Counted from the stretch's first letter, positions 1-7,112 are shown. The stretch: DNA of 18,866 nt from Desulfobacterales bacterium S5133MH16 (GCA_001751005.1 MAXL01000053.1:1-18866), one strand, 5' to 3'. Program-made: numbers and translations. The notes: generated by a model from the sequence alone, not told the origin.

Positions 1-37
1 GAAAACTGTCTTTTCCGCCAATATCTGCGTCAGACTC

Positions 38-123
38 AAATTTTAATCCTCGAAATACTACCAGTATTACTGTGGTTAAAATTTTCGTCTTCCTTGATTT
101 TAACGAAAAATCCTAGTTTTCGT
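38..123. repeat. Intergenic hairpin repeat, copy A (downstream of rimP)
   Basis: A perfect 9-bp inverted repeat, AAATTTTAA (38-46) with TTAAAATTT (76-84), encloses a second perfect 6-bp repeat, AATACT (54-59) with AGTATT (63-68). The block between reads TCCTCGAAATA before the tip and CTGTGGTT after it, and CCTTG follows at 92-96. This layout matches copies B, C, D and F elsewhere in the window. A second hairpin, ACGAAAA (103-109) with TTTTCGT (117-123), follows and lies about 70 nt beyond the rimP stop on the minus strand. The outer limits cannot be set because the window begins at base 1. It sits where nusA would normally follow rimP. Confidence 0.55.
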
Positions 124-191
124 CCGGGCACTAAATATCAACTGTTGTCCGAATTAAACCTTAATTGTTCAACCAAGGGTGCACGTTCGGG

Positions 192-725
192 CTAATCAGC
201 AAGTTGCGCCATAATAATTTCCTGGTAAGGAATACATGCTGTTTTGCCATCGACCGACAGTTTTACAATCTCTTCAGATATGCCCATAAGGACACCCTTG
301 AAATTTTTTTGGCCGTCAACAGGTTGAACGGTTCTAATTTTTACACGGCTTCCTTTGAATCTATCAAAGTCAAGCTTTTTCCCAATGGGACGATTCGGTC
401 CCGGCGATGAGACCTCCAGACTGTATGGCCCGGTATCTTCAAGATATACATCCAAAAGGTCGCCCGACTGGCGGCTTATATGCATACAATCGTCCAGAGT
501 AACTCCTCCGGGTCTGTCTATAAAAAGGCGAAGTATCCTCCCGCCTGCTTCCCGTTGATATTCAAGGTGGACCAACTCCAACCCCTCGGTTTCACACAAC
601 GATTCTATTAAATCTCTTGCCTGTGAAACAATTTTTTCTTTATTTACCGGAGACGGGTTTTTCTGTCTCCGGGTCTTGATTCTGGATTTCAGTCTTTTAT
701 TTGCTTTTTTTCTTTGACCTTTCAA
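192..725 (-). CDS. rimP: Ribosome maturation factor RimP
   Basis: RimP binds the assembling 30S subunit and helps late maturation, including incorporation of S12; it acts in the cytoplasm. The 177-residue product has the family's order: an N-terminal alpha/beta domain with GLELVHLEY and GGRILRLFIDRPGGVTLDDC, the strongly conserved LEVSSPGPNRP segment near residue 106, and a C-terminal SH3-like barrel (FKGVLMGI, then IPYQEI). It is about 25 residues longer than the E. coli protein because of a Lys/Arg-rich head (residues 1-25). The start is TTG: the frame has a TAG stop at 750-752 and no other NTG codon between. Only a weak AGG lies upstream. Repeat element B ends about 11 bp before the start codon. 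In many bacteria nusA and infB follow; here at least 190 bp of non-coding DNA follows to the window edge. Confidence 0.93.
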   Translation of the reverse strand: MKGQRKKANKRLKSRIKTRRQKNPSPVNKEKIVSQARDLIESLCETEGLELVHLEYQREAGGRILRLFIDRPGGVTLDDCMHISRQSGDLLDVYLEDTGPYSLEVSSPGPNRPIGKKLDFDRFKGSRVKIRTVQPVDGQKNFKGVLMGISEEIVKLSVDGKTACIPYQEIIMAQLAD

Positions 726-735
726 TGGCCTATCA

Positions 736-917
736 TTTGATGAATTTGACTATTTAGTGTCCATCCATAAACGGCATCTTTCGGCCCCCGGCGGAGTTCT
801 CGCTCGTTTTCAATCCTCGAAATAGCGCGCTATGCCTGCGGTTGAAAACTCGCTCGGGCCTTGCAGGGAACCAAAATCTACCATTTCTGGATGGACACTA
901 TTTAGAAATTCATCAAA
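736..917. repeat. Inverted-end (MITE-like) element, copy B
   Basis: The outer arms are inverted: TTTGATGAATTT (736-747) with AAATTCATCAAA (906-917), and TAGTGTCCATCCA (755-767) with TGGATGGACACTA (888-900). The interior holds GTTTTCAA (806-813) paired with TTGAAAAC (842-849), and the 12-bp palindrome ATAGCGCGCTAT (822-833), followed by the CCTGCGGTT block (835-843) and CCTTG (859-863) also found in the other copies. There is no coding capacity. The element fills the space directly upstream of the minus-strand rimP, so any leader or promoter of rimP closer than 180 bp must lie inside it. Mobility through a transposase supplied elsewhere is an inference from the structure. Confidence 0.7.
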
Positions 918-929
918 ATGTCCCCCATA

Positions 930-957
930 AAAAATAAAAACGGGCTTTCGCCCGTTT
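930..957 (-). terminator. Rho-independent terminator below tRNA-Gly
   Basis: An 8-bp perfect stem, AAACGGGC (938-945) with GCCCGTTT (950-957), has a TTTC loop. On the minus strand it is followed by a U-rich tract (complement of 930-940). It would end the tRNA-Gly transcript, about 150 nt past the mature 3' end. The short T stretch on the other side makes weak bidirectional function possible. The region 958-1109, between this and the tRNA, shows nothing else I can name. Confidence 0.75.
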
Positions 958-1109
958 CTTATAATACAAGTAGATCTTTTAGTGGATCGAGAGACTTTAT
1001 CTGTTCATGTAAATAACCATAAGGAAAAAATTAACTCCAAACCACACATACATAGCCAAAATCTACGCTTAGATAAAAAACCTTTATAATAAACAAGACG
1101 AATATCCAA

Positions 1110-1184
1110 TGGAGCGGGCAACGAGATTTGAACTCGCGACTCCAAGCTTGGGAAGCTTGTACTCTACCACTGAGTTATGCCCGC
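1110..1184 (-). tRNA. tRNA-Gly (anticodon CCC)
   Basis: The minus strand folds into a full cloverleaf. The acceptor GCGGGCA pairs with TGCCCGC, the D-arm contains AGTGGTAGAGT, and the anticodon stem CAAGC/GCTTG has loop TTCCCAA, giving anticodon CCC. The T-arm is GCGAG-TTCAAAT-CTCGT. The discriminator is T and the 3' CCA is encoded (1112-1110). It reads GGG codons. It has its own promoter and lies downstream of the merR gene, where a tRNA gene also follows in some proteobacteria. Confidence 0.96.
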
Positions 1185-1198
1185 GCGTGGAAAATTGG

Positions 1199-1227
1199 AA
1201 GATATATAAAAAAAAATCACTTGTCAA
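1199..1227 (-). promoter_or_regulatory. Sigma-70-type promoter of tRNA-Gly
   Basis: On the minus strand a consensus -35 TTGACA (1227-1222) is separated by exactly 17 bp, including nine T in a row, from -10 TATCTT (1204-1199). This places the start of transcription near 1192, just ahead of the mature tRNA 5' end at 1184. The spacing and near-consensus -35 fit a strong stable-RNA promoter. Confidence 0.75.
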
Positions 1228-1333
1228 TATAATTCAATAATAAAATTCAGACTTCGTAATTAAATTCCGAGAAATGGTGCAATTTTACGAAATGTCGAGG
1301 TCTAAAAATTTGAATGCGGCAATAGAATTCGGA

Positions 1334-1681
1334 TTATCTGATAAGATCGCGTATGCTTTTAAGTTCCTTGCGGATTTCATCGAGTGTGGTGATTGAAGAT
1401 TTTTCTTTGTTTTCGTCCGGTTTGATTTTTAAGTGTTGTCTGGCCCCCTGAATTGTAAATTTCTTCTCATACAAAAGATGTTTTATCTTTAGAATCAACT
1501 CAATGTCACTTTTTCTATACAGCCTCTGGCCTGACGAGGACCGTTTGGGATTTATCTTTTTGAACTCAGCCTCCCAGAACCTCAAAACATATGCCGGGAC
1601 CCCAACAATTGCACTTACTTCTCCAACCTTGAAGTAAAGCTTATCCGGCAGTTCTTTTTGATAAGAAGTGTGGTTTTGCAT
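1334..1681 (-). CDS. MerR-family transcriptional regulator
   Basis: A 115-residue DNA-binding protein. Residues 14-80 form a winged helix-turn-helix of the MerR type: YFKVGEVSAIVGVPAYVLRF, WEAEF, then the wing with SGQRLYRKSDIELILKIKHLL and the second helical pair with GARQHL. The C-terminal part is short (about 30 residues, ending in an Arg/Lys-rich helix) and has no metal-binding cysteines, so the ligand, if any, is unknown. It follows pheT by 105 bp on the same strand, as a MerR gene does in some proteobacteria, although there ihfA usually lies between and is missing here. The ATG start has no obvious Shine-Dalgarno sequence. A CTTTTAAAAG palindrome just upstream could be an autoregulatory site (inference). 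Confidence 0.88.
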   Translation of the reverse strand: MQNHTSYQKELPDKLYFKVGEVSAIVGVPAYVLRFWEAEFKKINPKRSSSGQRLYRKSDIELILKIKHLLYEKKFTIQGARQHLKIKPDENKEKSSITTLDEIRKELKSIRDLIR

Positions 1682-1786
1682 TTTTTAACCCGCAGCTTTT
1701 AAAAGGTTGGCAACAGGTTCGTCCTTTGAAACAAGTCAATTTCAACCGAGCGGTAATATTTTCAAAAAGCTGACATGTTATAAAAG

Positions 1787-4207
1787 TTAAACGGTCGGCA
1801 GGGTTGCATCAAATTTTTCTAAAAGCCTGTCCGAAATGCTTTTATGAAGATTATTGACCCGGTTGTCTTCCAAGGTTTCACTGGAAGATCTGTAGGTTAT
1901 TCTAAATGAGATGCTTTTCCTCCCTGCAGGAATAGGGTTGCCTTCAAAAACATCAAACAGATGTAGGTTTTCCACCAGATCTTCATTTAAATCGATAACG
2001 CTTTGCAGGATATTATTCGCTTCAATATCCTTATTAACAATCAGAGTAATATCCCTTGACGTGGCCGGGAACTTCGGAATTGGTGATACGGATTTTGTGC
2101 CCGGTATATGATTTATAAGTCTATCAAAATTTAATTCAAAAATAAAGGCCGTTTTCTTTAAATCATAATTATTAAGCACTTTAGGATGTAATTCTCCGAC
2201 AAGTCCTATGGGTTCATCTTTGATAATAACCTGGGCCGTAAATCCGGGCTTTGTATAAAAACAGGATGCTGGCGGCATGCGGGTAAAGTCTGTGTTACCG
2301 ATGCCCAGGTTTCCGAAAAGTTCTTCAATGACTCCTTTTAAATCATAAAAATCACAATTGATTTCCCTGGAAAACCAAACTGCATCCACTCTTTTTCCTG
2401 TCCAGAGGCCTGCCAGCATTTCAACTTCATCGGGCAGGCTGTCCTTTTGCCCTGTGTTAAAAAACACATTGCCGATCTCAAACAGCTTAAGATTTCTGTT
2501 CTGAACAGATATATTGTATTTCATTGTTTCAAGAAGACCGGGTATAAGAGATGTTCGCATTACCGACTGCTCTTCAGACAGAGGATTTAATACATCTACG
2601 ACCTGTCTTTTTTTGTCATCCGGTTCAAGATTGAGGCGGTCACATGATAATTTGCTGATAAAACTATAAGTTATTGCTTCATTAAATCCCAACCCGGTCA
2701 TCAGGCATTTAATTCGATTCCGTGATTCGATCTTTTTTGATGGATGCCTGCCTTCAGCAGGTATTAGTGGGAAGGTTGTTTTGATGTTGTTGTAACCGAA
2801 TAAACGTGCAATTTCTTCTGTAATGTCTTCAAATCTGGTTATATCGACTCTACAGGATGGTGGAATAACCTGAAGTCTGTCATTGCCGGTCTTATCAACT
2901 TGAAATTCAATGGATTTCAAGTGGTTTTCAATATCATTTATATCCAAGCAAGTGCCCAGCCGGCGGTTTAACTCCGTGACGCTAAAATCAATTATCTTCT
3001 CAGGGAAAGTGTTTGGATATTCATCGATTGTACCTTTAATAAGTTTACCCCCACTGATTTCAGCAATGAGCTGCGTTACTCGATTTATTGCGAAAATGGT
3101 TCCGTTGGGATCCACGCCACGTTCGAAACGGTGTGAGGCATCTGTAATTAACCCCGTTTTTTTTGAAGTCTTTCGGATGCAAACCGGATCAAAGTATGCG
3201 CTTTCAAGAAAAATCTTTGTTGTGGAGCTTTCAATTTCGGAATTCAATCCCCCCATAACCCCCGCAAGGGCGATCGGTTTCTCACCGTCGCAAATCATAA
3301 GCATTTCCGGGTCAAGGCGGCGTTCTTTCCCATCAAGAGTGATAAAGGATTCACCTTCCCTGGCTGTGCGCACCACAATCCGGTTTTCGGCAAGGCGATC
3401 AAAGTCGAAGGCATGAAGCGGTTGGCCGGTTTCCATCATTACAAAATTAGTTATATCGACAATATTGTTAATCGGTTTCAAACCCACAGAAATTAAGCGG
3501 TCCTGAAGCCAGAAAGGAGACGGTCCAACAGTAATATCGAAAACAAGACTGGCAGCGTATCGTGGACAAAGTTCAGGGGCCATTATGGTTATAGATGTAT
3601 AGTCTGAAATGTCATCAAAGGATTCCGGCAGACAAATTTCAGGGTAAGTCACTTTTTTTTTCCGAAAAGCCGCAATTTCGCGAGCTGTTCCAATTATGCT
3701 GAGGCAATCCGGTCTGTTTGGCGTCAGATCGATTTCAAACACAGGGTCTGACAAGCCAAGTGCTTTGTTAAGGGGAGAACCCACCGAATAGTTTCGGCCA
3801 AGTTCCATGATGCCGTCACTATTGGCACCGAGCCCAAGTTCCATCTCGCTGCAAAGCATCCCTTCTGAAGCATCTCCCCGGATTATACTTTTTTCAAGGA
3901 TTGTTCCTTTTGGGAAACAGGTGCCGGGCATGGCACAGGGTGCAAGCATATCATTTTTGACATTGGGAGCACCACAAACAACAGTGATGGTTCGGTCACC
4001 GATATCAACTCTGCAGAGTTTCAATTTATCGGCATTGGGATGGGGATCAATCTTGACTAACCGGCCGATGACAACACTATTTAAATAATCATAACGATCT
4101 GAAATTGCTTCAACTTCAAGACCGGCCATGGTGAGGGCATCGGCCAAATCGTTAACATTGATATCAACGTCAATGTATTCTTTTAACCAGCTTAAACTGA
4201 CCTTCAT
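1787..4207 (-). CDS. pheT: Phenylalanine--tRNA ligase beta subunit
   Basis: Beta subunit of the (alpha-beta)2 enzyme that charges tRNA-Phe; it recognises the tRNA and edits mischarged Tyr-tRNA-Phe. The 806 residues are the usual bacterial length. Domains in order: an N-terminal EMAP-type tRNA-binding domain (about 40-150, VVIGRLVKIDPHPNADKLKLCRV), the B3/B4 editing domain (about 210-385, with DITNFVMMETGQPLHAFD and HRFERGVDP), the B5 domain (about 405-475), the catalytic-like core, and a C-terminal FDX-ACB anticodon-binding domain (about 710-805, PKFPATSRDITLIV). The ATG lies one base after the pheS stop (TAAcATG), with AAGG about 10 nt upstream inside pheS, so translation is probably coupled. 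Confidence 0.98.
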   Translation of the reverse strand: MKVSLSWLKEYIDVDINVNDLADALTMAGLEVEAISDRYDYLNSVVIGRLVKIDPHPNADKLKLCRVDIGDRTITVVCGAPNVKNDMLAPCAMPGTCFPKGTILEKSIIRGDASEGMLCSEMELGLGANSDGIMELGRNYSVGSPLNKALGLSDPVFEIDLTPNRPDCLSIIGTAREIAAFRKKKVTYPEICLPESFDDISDYTSITIMAPELCPRYAASLVFDITVGPSPFWLQDRLISVGLKPINNIVDITNFVMMETGQPLHAFDFDRLAENRIVVRTAREGESFITLDGKERRLDPEMLMICDGEKPIALAGVMGGLNSEIESSTTKIFLESAYFDPVCIRKTSKKTGLITDASHRFERGVDPNGTIFAINRVTQLIAEISGGKLIKGTIDEYPNTFPEKIIDFSVTELNRRLGTCLDINDIENHLKSIEFQVDKTGNDRLQVIPPSCRVDITRFEDITEEIARLFGYNNIKTTFPLIPAEGRHPSKKIESRNRIKCLMTGLGFNEAITYSFISKLSCDRLNLEPDDKKRQVVDVLNPLSEEQSVMRTSLIPGLLETMKYNISVQNRNLKLFEIGNVFFNTGQKDSLPDEVEMLAGLWTGKRVDAVWFSREINCDFYDLKGVIEELFGNLGIGNTDFTRMPPASCFYTKPGFTAQVIIKDEPIGLVGELHPKVLNNYDLKKTAFIFELNFDRLINHIPGTKSVSPIPKFPATSRDITLIVNKDIEANNILQSVIDLNEDLVENLHLFDVFEGNPIPAGRKSISFRITYRSSSETLEDNRVNNLHKSISDRLLEKFDATLPTV

Positions 4208-4208
4208 G

Positions 4209-5216
4209 TTAAAACTGCCTTAAAAATCTTAGATCATTTTCAAAATACTTACGAATATCATCAATTCCGTATTTCAGCATGGCAATCCGTTCCACGCCCA
4301 TCCCGAAAGCAAAACCCGTATAACAGGTTGTATCGTATCCGACGTTTTCAAACACTGCGGGGTGAACCATGCCTGCGCCTATAACTTCAAGCCATCCGGT
4401 ATGTGAGCATACTCTGCATCCATCCCCTTTACACATAACACATCGAATATCAACTTCAGCACTCGGTTCTGTAAAAGGAAAAAAGCTGGGTCGAAATCTG
4501 AGACTGGTCTCCGGGTCGAATATCTGGTGAACGAATGTGGTCAAGACTCCCTTAAGGTCACCGAATGATACATTTTCATCGACTAGAAGCCCTTCAATCT
4601 GGTGAAACATGGGTGTGTGCGTTAAATCGGAGTCACAGCGGTATACCTTGCCGGGCGCAATAATTCTCACCGGAGGTTTCTGCTTTTCCATTATTCGGGG
4701 CTGAACAGGGGAGGTATGAGTACGAAGGACAATGTTGTCTGATATATAAAATGTGTCCTGCATATCTCTTGCAGGGTGATTTTTAGGGATATTAAGGGCT
4801 TCAAAGTTGTAATAATCTGTTTCAACCTCAGGCCCTTCAGCAACATCAAATCCCATTTGTATAAAAATATCGCATATTTGTTGAGTAATCTGGGTAATTG
4901 GATGCAACGATCCTTGACGGGTGACTCTTCCGGGCAGCGAGACATCAATCCGGTTGTCTGTTTCATAGGACGGAGCTTCAAGTCGCTTTAAGGCGTTTTT
5001 GAATAACTCATCAAGGGTTCTTTTTGTTTGGTTTGCCTTTTCTCCTGCTGCTGGTCTGCTTTCCTTTGGCAGGTTTGAAATATTTCTCAAATATTGAGTA
5101 ACCGCGCCCTTTCGACCCAAATACCTGACCGAAAGGGCTTTGATGCTTTCACTATCAGAAGCAGCTTCAATTTCCTTCAGAGCCTCTTTTTTAATCTGTT
5201 CTATGGTTTTTTCCAA
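4209..5216 (-). CDS. pheS: Phenylalanine--tRNA ligase alpha subunit
   Basis: Catalytic alpha subunit of phenylalanyl-tRNA synthetase, a class II enzyme. The 335-residue protein has an N-terminal coiled coil (about 1-90) and the class II core: HPARDMQDTFY near 146, LRTHTSPVQ near 164, motif 2 FRPSFFPFTEPSAEVD near 241, and motif 3 GFAFGMGVERIAMLKYG near 305. A cysteine-rich loop, CVMCKGDGCRVC, lies after motif 2. The start must be TTG at 5216: an in-frame TAA lies four codons upstream, with no ATG or GTG before conserved sequence. No good ribosome-binding site precedes it. Its stop codon is one base from the pheT start. Confidence 0.98.
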   Translation of the reverse strand: MEKTIEQIKKEALKEIEAASDSESIKALSVRYLGRKGAVTQYLRNISNLPKESRPAAGEKANQTKRTLDELFKNALKRLEAPSYETDNRIDVSLPGRVTRQGSLHPITQITQQICDIFIQMGFDVAEGPEVETDYYNFEALNIPKNHPARDMQDTFYISDNIVLRTHTSPVQPRIMEKQKPPVRIIAPGKVYRCDSDLTHTPMFHQIEGLLVDENVSFGDLKGVLTTFVHQIFDPETSLRFRPSFFPFTEPSAEVDIRCVMCKGDGCRVCSHTGWLEVIGAGMVHPAVFENVGYDTTCYTGFAFGMGVERIAMLKYGIDDIRKYFENDLRFLRQF

Positions 5217-5260
5217 TTTTTCGTTTTATCTTTAACCGCAAATTAGTTGGCTTCGCTCAT

Positions 5261-5346
5261 CCCGCCATATGGCGGGAGAAAGTTGTAATAGAATTAAAAC
5301 ATCATGTTTCAAAATACACAAATAAATTCTATAGGTTGTAGAATTT
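5261..5346 (-). promoter_or_regulatory. rplT-pheS spacer with two hairpins
   Basis: Just after the rplT stop, minus-strand RNA can form AAATTCTA/TAGAATTT (8 bp, loop 7; 5324-5331 and 5339-5346). Further on is a perfect 16-bp palindrome, CCCGCCATATGGCGGG (5261-5276), about 45 nt before the pheS start. Neither is followed by a clean U-run, so complete termination is doubtful. They may attenuate or process the transcript between the ribosomal protein genes and pheST. No Phe-rich leader peptide was found. Confidence 0.4.
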
Positions 5347-5359
5347 CTGAGGCGTTGGG

Positions 5360-5710
5360 TTAGAGCTGTTCGGATGCTAAATTTGCGATTTGAGAAAATC
5401 CTGATGGATCAGATATTGCTAATTCAGCCAGAACTTTTCGGTCCAGATTAATACCGGCAAGTTTCAATCCGTGTATGAATTTACTGTAAGACAGGTTGTT
5501 CATTCGTGCCGCTGCGTTAATTCTTGTTATCCAGAGTCTCCGGAAATCACGCTTGCGTGCCTTACGATCCCGATAAGCATACATAAGCGCCTTATCTACA
5601 GCGTCGGCTGCGGTACGAAATAATTTGCTACGGCCTCCACGATGCCCTTTTGCCAACTTCAAAATTTTTTTTCGACGTCTTTTTGCTTTAAAACCTCTTT
5701 TGACTCGCAT
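5360..5710 (-). CDS. rplT: 50S ribosomal protein L20
   Basis: L20 binds 23S rRNA early in 50S assembly and in several bacteria represses its own operon by binding its leader mRNA. The 116-residue product has the family's length and features: a very basic N-terminal tail (residues 1-30, RVKRGFKAKRRRKKILKLA, KGHRGGRSK) and a compact C-terminal domain with RKRDFRRLWITRINAAAR, YSKFIHGL and NRKVLAELA-type helices (here DRKVLAELAI). The ATG start has AGGAG 7 nt upstream. It follows rpmI by 146 bp, longer than usual for this pair. Confidence 0.98.
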   Translation of the reverse strand: MRVKRGFKAKRRRKKILKLAKGHRGGRSKLFRTAADAVDKALMYAYRDRKARKRDFRRLWITRINAAARMNNLSYSKFIHGLKLAGINLDRKVLAELAISDPSGFSQIANLASEQL

Positions 5711-5856
5711 AAATTTTCTCCTAAATATTCTGATTCAGTCATTCGCTGACGTGTGCTCTATCCCAGGGAGACTATCACAGTTCATAAAAGGCCAGGCACA
5801 CTTTGAGAGACCTTTGACAGCTCTGAAATTTTCTGACCAAAAAAATTATAAATCCA

Positions 5857-6054
5857 CTATCCATTGGGAAGGAGGAGTCTGACCATCTTTTTATCGGATT
5901 TTTTAATGAGTTGACTCTGCCGTAACCCACGTTTTCGTTTAGTGGTTTTTTTTGTTAAAATATGATTTGCATGTGATTTTGCAAAGACGAATTTGCCTGT
6001 ACCTGTTTTTTTAAAACGCTTTGCAGCAGCTCTATTTGTTTTTATTTTTGGCAT
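5857..6054 (-). CDS. rpmI: 50S ribosomal protein L35
   Basis: Small basic 50S subunit protein of 65 residues, the usual length. It shows the diagnostic start PKIKTNRAAAKRFKKTGTGK, then HANHILTKKTTKRKRGLR and the C-terminal KKMVRLLLP. The ATG has GGAG 8 nt upstream. It lies between infC and rplT as in most bacteria, but the infC-rpmI gap (363 bp) is filled by repeat elements F and E and a long hairpin. Confidence 0.97.
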   Translation of the reverse strand: MPKIKTNRAAAKRFKKTGTGKFVFAKSHANHILTKKTTKRKRGLRQSQLIKKSDKKMVRLLLPNG

Positions 6055-6077
6055 GATATCTTCTCCATTATTTAAAA

Positions 6078-6236
6078 CCTAAATTGAGCGATTTTTTACT
6101 CGGTCTGCACCGATCTCTTGCGCATCAAGGATGCGGGAAAATTCTCGACATATCCACGGGTATGCCTGCGGTTTTCGCGAAGCCTTATGCATCAAGATCT
6201 CAGCACATCTCTTCGCAAAAAATCGCTCAACTTAGG
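6078..6236. repeat. Inverted-end (MITE-like) element, copy F
   Basis: The 159-bp element is bounded by 20-bp inverted ends differing at one base: CCTAAATTGAGCGATTTTTT (6078-6097) and its mate at 6217-6236. The centre contains TTCTCGACATA, a short palindromic tip (6149-6164) and then CCTGCGGTTTT (6165-6175), with GCCTT at 6182-6186. This matches the inner plan of copies A and B although the ends differ in sequence. It has no coding capacity and lies about 24 bp upstream of rpmI, between infC and rpmI. Confidence 0.68.
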
Positions 6237-6244
6237 TAAAACAT

Positions 6245-6285
6245 AGATGGCGTGAGCCACAGACATATGCAAGCCCACGCCATCT
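6245..6285 (-). promoter_or_regulatory. 10-bp hairpin in the infC-rpmI spacer
   Basis: Perfect 10-bp arms, AGATGGCGTG (6245-6254) and CACGCCATCT (6276-6285), enclose a 21-nt loop. On the minus strand, which carries infC to rplT, the stem is followed by ATGTTTTACC, only weakly U-rich. It could be an inefficient terminator, a processing site, or a place for L20-type autoregulation; the last is an inference from the operon type, not a recognised motif. Confidence 0.45.
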
Positions 6286-6363
6286 TTATGAAAAAATAAG
6301 TAAAAATACTTTTCTCAATAAATTGAGTTGGTTTAAATCCTCCTTGTTATCGAGAACTTATCA

Positions 6364-6401
6364 CCGAACCGTCTAAATCGGACTTTTTACGAATTCATCG
6401 A
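6364..6401. repeat. Solo right end of repeat C (copy E)
   Basis: This stretch matches the outer right end of element C (10494-10529), including CCGTCTAAATCGGACTTTTT and the following ACGA.TTCATC, with only a few differences. The rest of the element is missing. It lies 17 bp past the infC stop codon. It looks like a relic or a partial copy, and it shows that the tail beyond 10501 belongs to the element. Confidence 0.65.
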
Positions 6402-6417
6402 TATTGTTTGAACACAA

Positions 6418-6969
6418 TTATTTTGTTGATTGCTTTGGCGATAGGACCATCATCATTGTGCGACCTTCAAATTTGGGCGGTTGTTCAACCGATGAAATTT
6501 CTTCAGTTTCCTGAACAACCCTTTCGAGCAAATCCCGACCCAGCTTAGAAAGCGTAATCTCGCGTCCTCTGAAAATAACGGTTACCTTGACCTTGTCCTT
6601 TTTTTCAATGAACTTTTTGATATGGTTGATTTTGGTCATAAGATCGTGTTCACCGGTCTTTGGACGTAATTTTATTTCCTTTAGCTGAAATGTAGTCTGC
6701 TTCTTTTTTGCTTCCTGCCTCTTTTTGGTCAGTTCATATTTATACCGCCCGTAATCCATTATTTTGCAGACAGGAGGATTGGCGTTGGGAGAAATTTCCA
6801 CCAGGTCAAGACCAAAATCATTAGCAACAGCAATTGCCTTGTAAGTAGGGATAACTCCGATCTGATTGCCGTCAGGATCTATTACCCGGACCTCTTTTGC
6901 CCTTATATTTCTATTAATATTAATTCTACTTGATCTGTTTGTCCTATTTGTACGTCTTGGTATAGCTAT
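6418..6969 (-). CDS. infC: Translation initiation factor IF-3 (probable AUA start)
   Basis: IF-3 binds the 30S subunit, keeps subunits apart and proofreads the start codon. The protein has the N domain (NRNIRAKEVRVIDPDGNQIGVIP, then NPPVCKIMDYGRYKYE), a lysine-rich linker (KKRQEAKKKQ) and the C domain (KEIKLRPKTGEHD, VTVIFRGREI, and FEGRTMMMVLSPK at the end). The frame stays open to a TTG at 7029, but that start has no ribosome-binding site. A perfect AGGAGG (6982-6977) lies 7 nt before an in-frame ATA at 6969-6967, giving a normal-sized 183-residue protein. Non-canonical AUU-type starts on infC are known in E. coli, where IF-3 thereby represses itself, so AUA is the best call. thrS, often the upstream neighbour, is absent. 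Confidence 0.95.
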   Translation of the reverse strand: MAIPRRTNRTNRSSRININRNIRAKEVRVIDPDGNQIGVIPTYKAIAVANDFGLDLVEISPNANPPVCKIMDYGRYKYELTKKRQEAKKKQTTFQLKEIKLRPKTGEHDLMTKINHIKKFIEKKDKVKVTVIFRGREITLSKLGRDLLERVVQETEEISSVEQPPKFEGRTMMMVLSPKQSTK

Positions 6970-6976
6970 GCCTTCA

Positions 6977-6982
6977 CCTCCT
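6977..6982 (-). promoter_or_regulatory. Strong Shine-Dalgarno sequence that decides the infC start
   Basis: AGGAGG on the minus strand, extended by a following TG, ends 7 nt before the in-frame ATA at 6969. No ATG, GTG or TTG lies at a workable distance in the infC frame, so this site argues for AUA initiation. Confidence 0.75.
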
Positions 6983-7083
6983 GAGCCTTGAATTATTGCC
7001 AGTACTTCCAATATGGAATTACCGGCCAACCTATTAGTGCGTATTCCATATTGTGAGCCATCAACCTAAATTGAATCTTGAAA

Positions 7084-7112
7084 TATATAACAACATTATT
7101 AAATGCAAGCAA
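7084..7112 (-). promoter_or_regulatory. Probable promoter of the infC operon
   Basis: On the minus strand TTGCTT (7112-7107), a 17-bp spacer and TATATA (7089-7084) form a reasonable sigma-70-type promoter about 115 bp upstream of the proposed infC start. The surrounding DNA is AT-rich, so chance matches are possible. Confidence 0.45.

Noticed and set aside
165..410. 81-codon plus-strand frame at the left end.
   Set aside because: It overlaps rimP in antisense and shows no domain or ribosome-binding site.
2910..3416. 168-codon open frame on the plus strand inside pheT.
   Set aside because: It lies wholly antisense to well-conserved pheT sequence, has no ribosome-binding site and shows no protein-like motif; it is a shadow frame.
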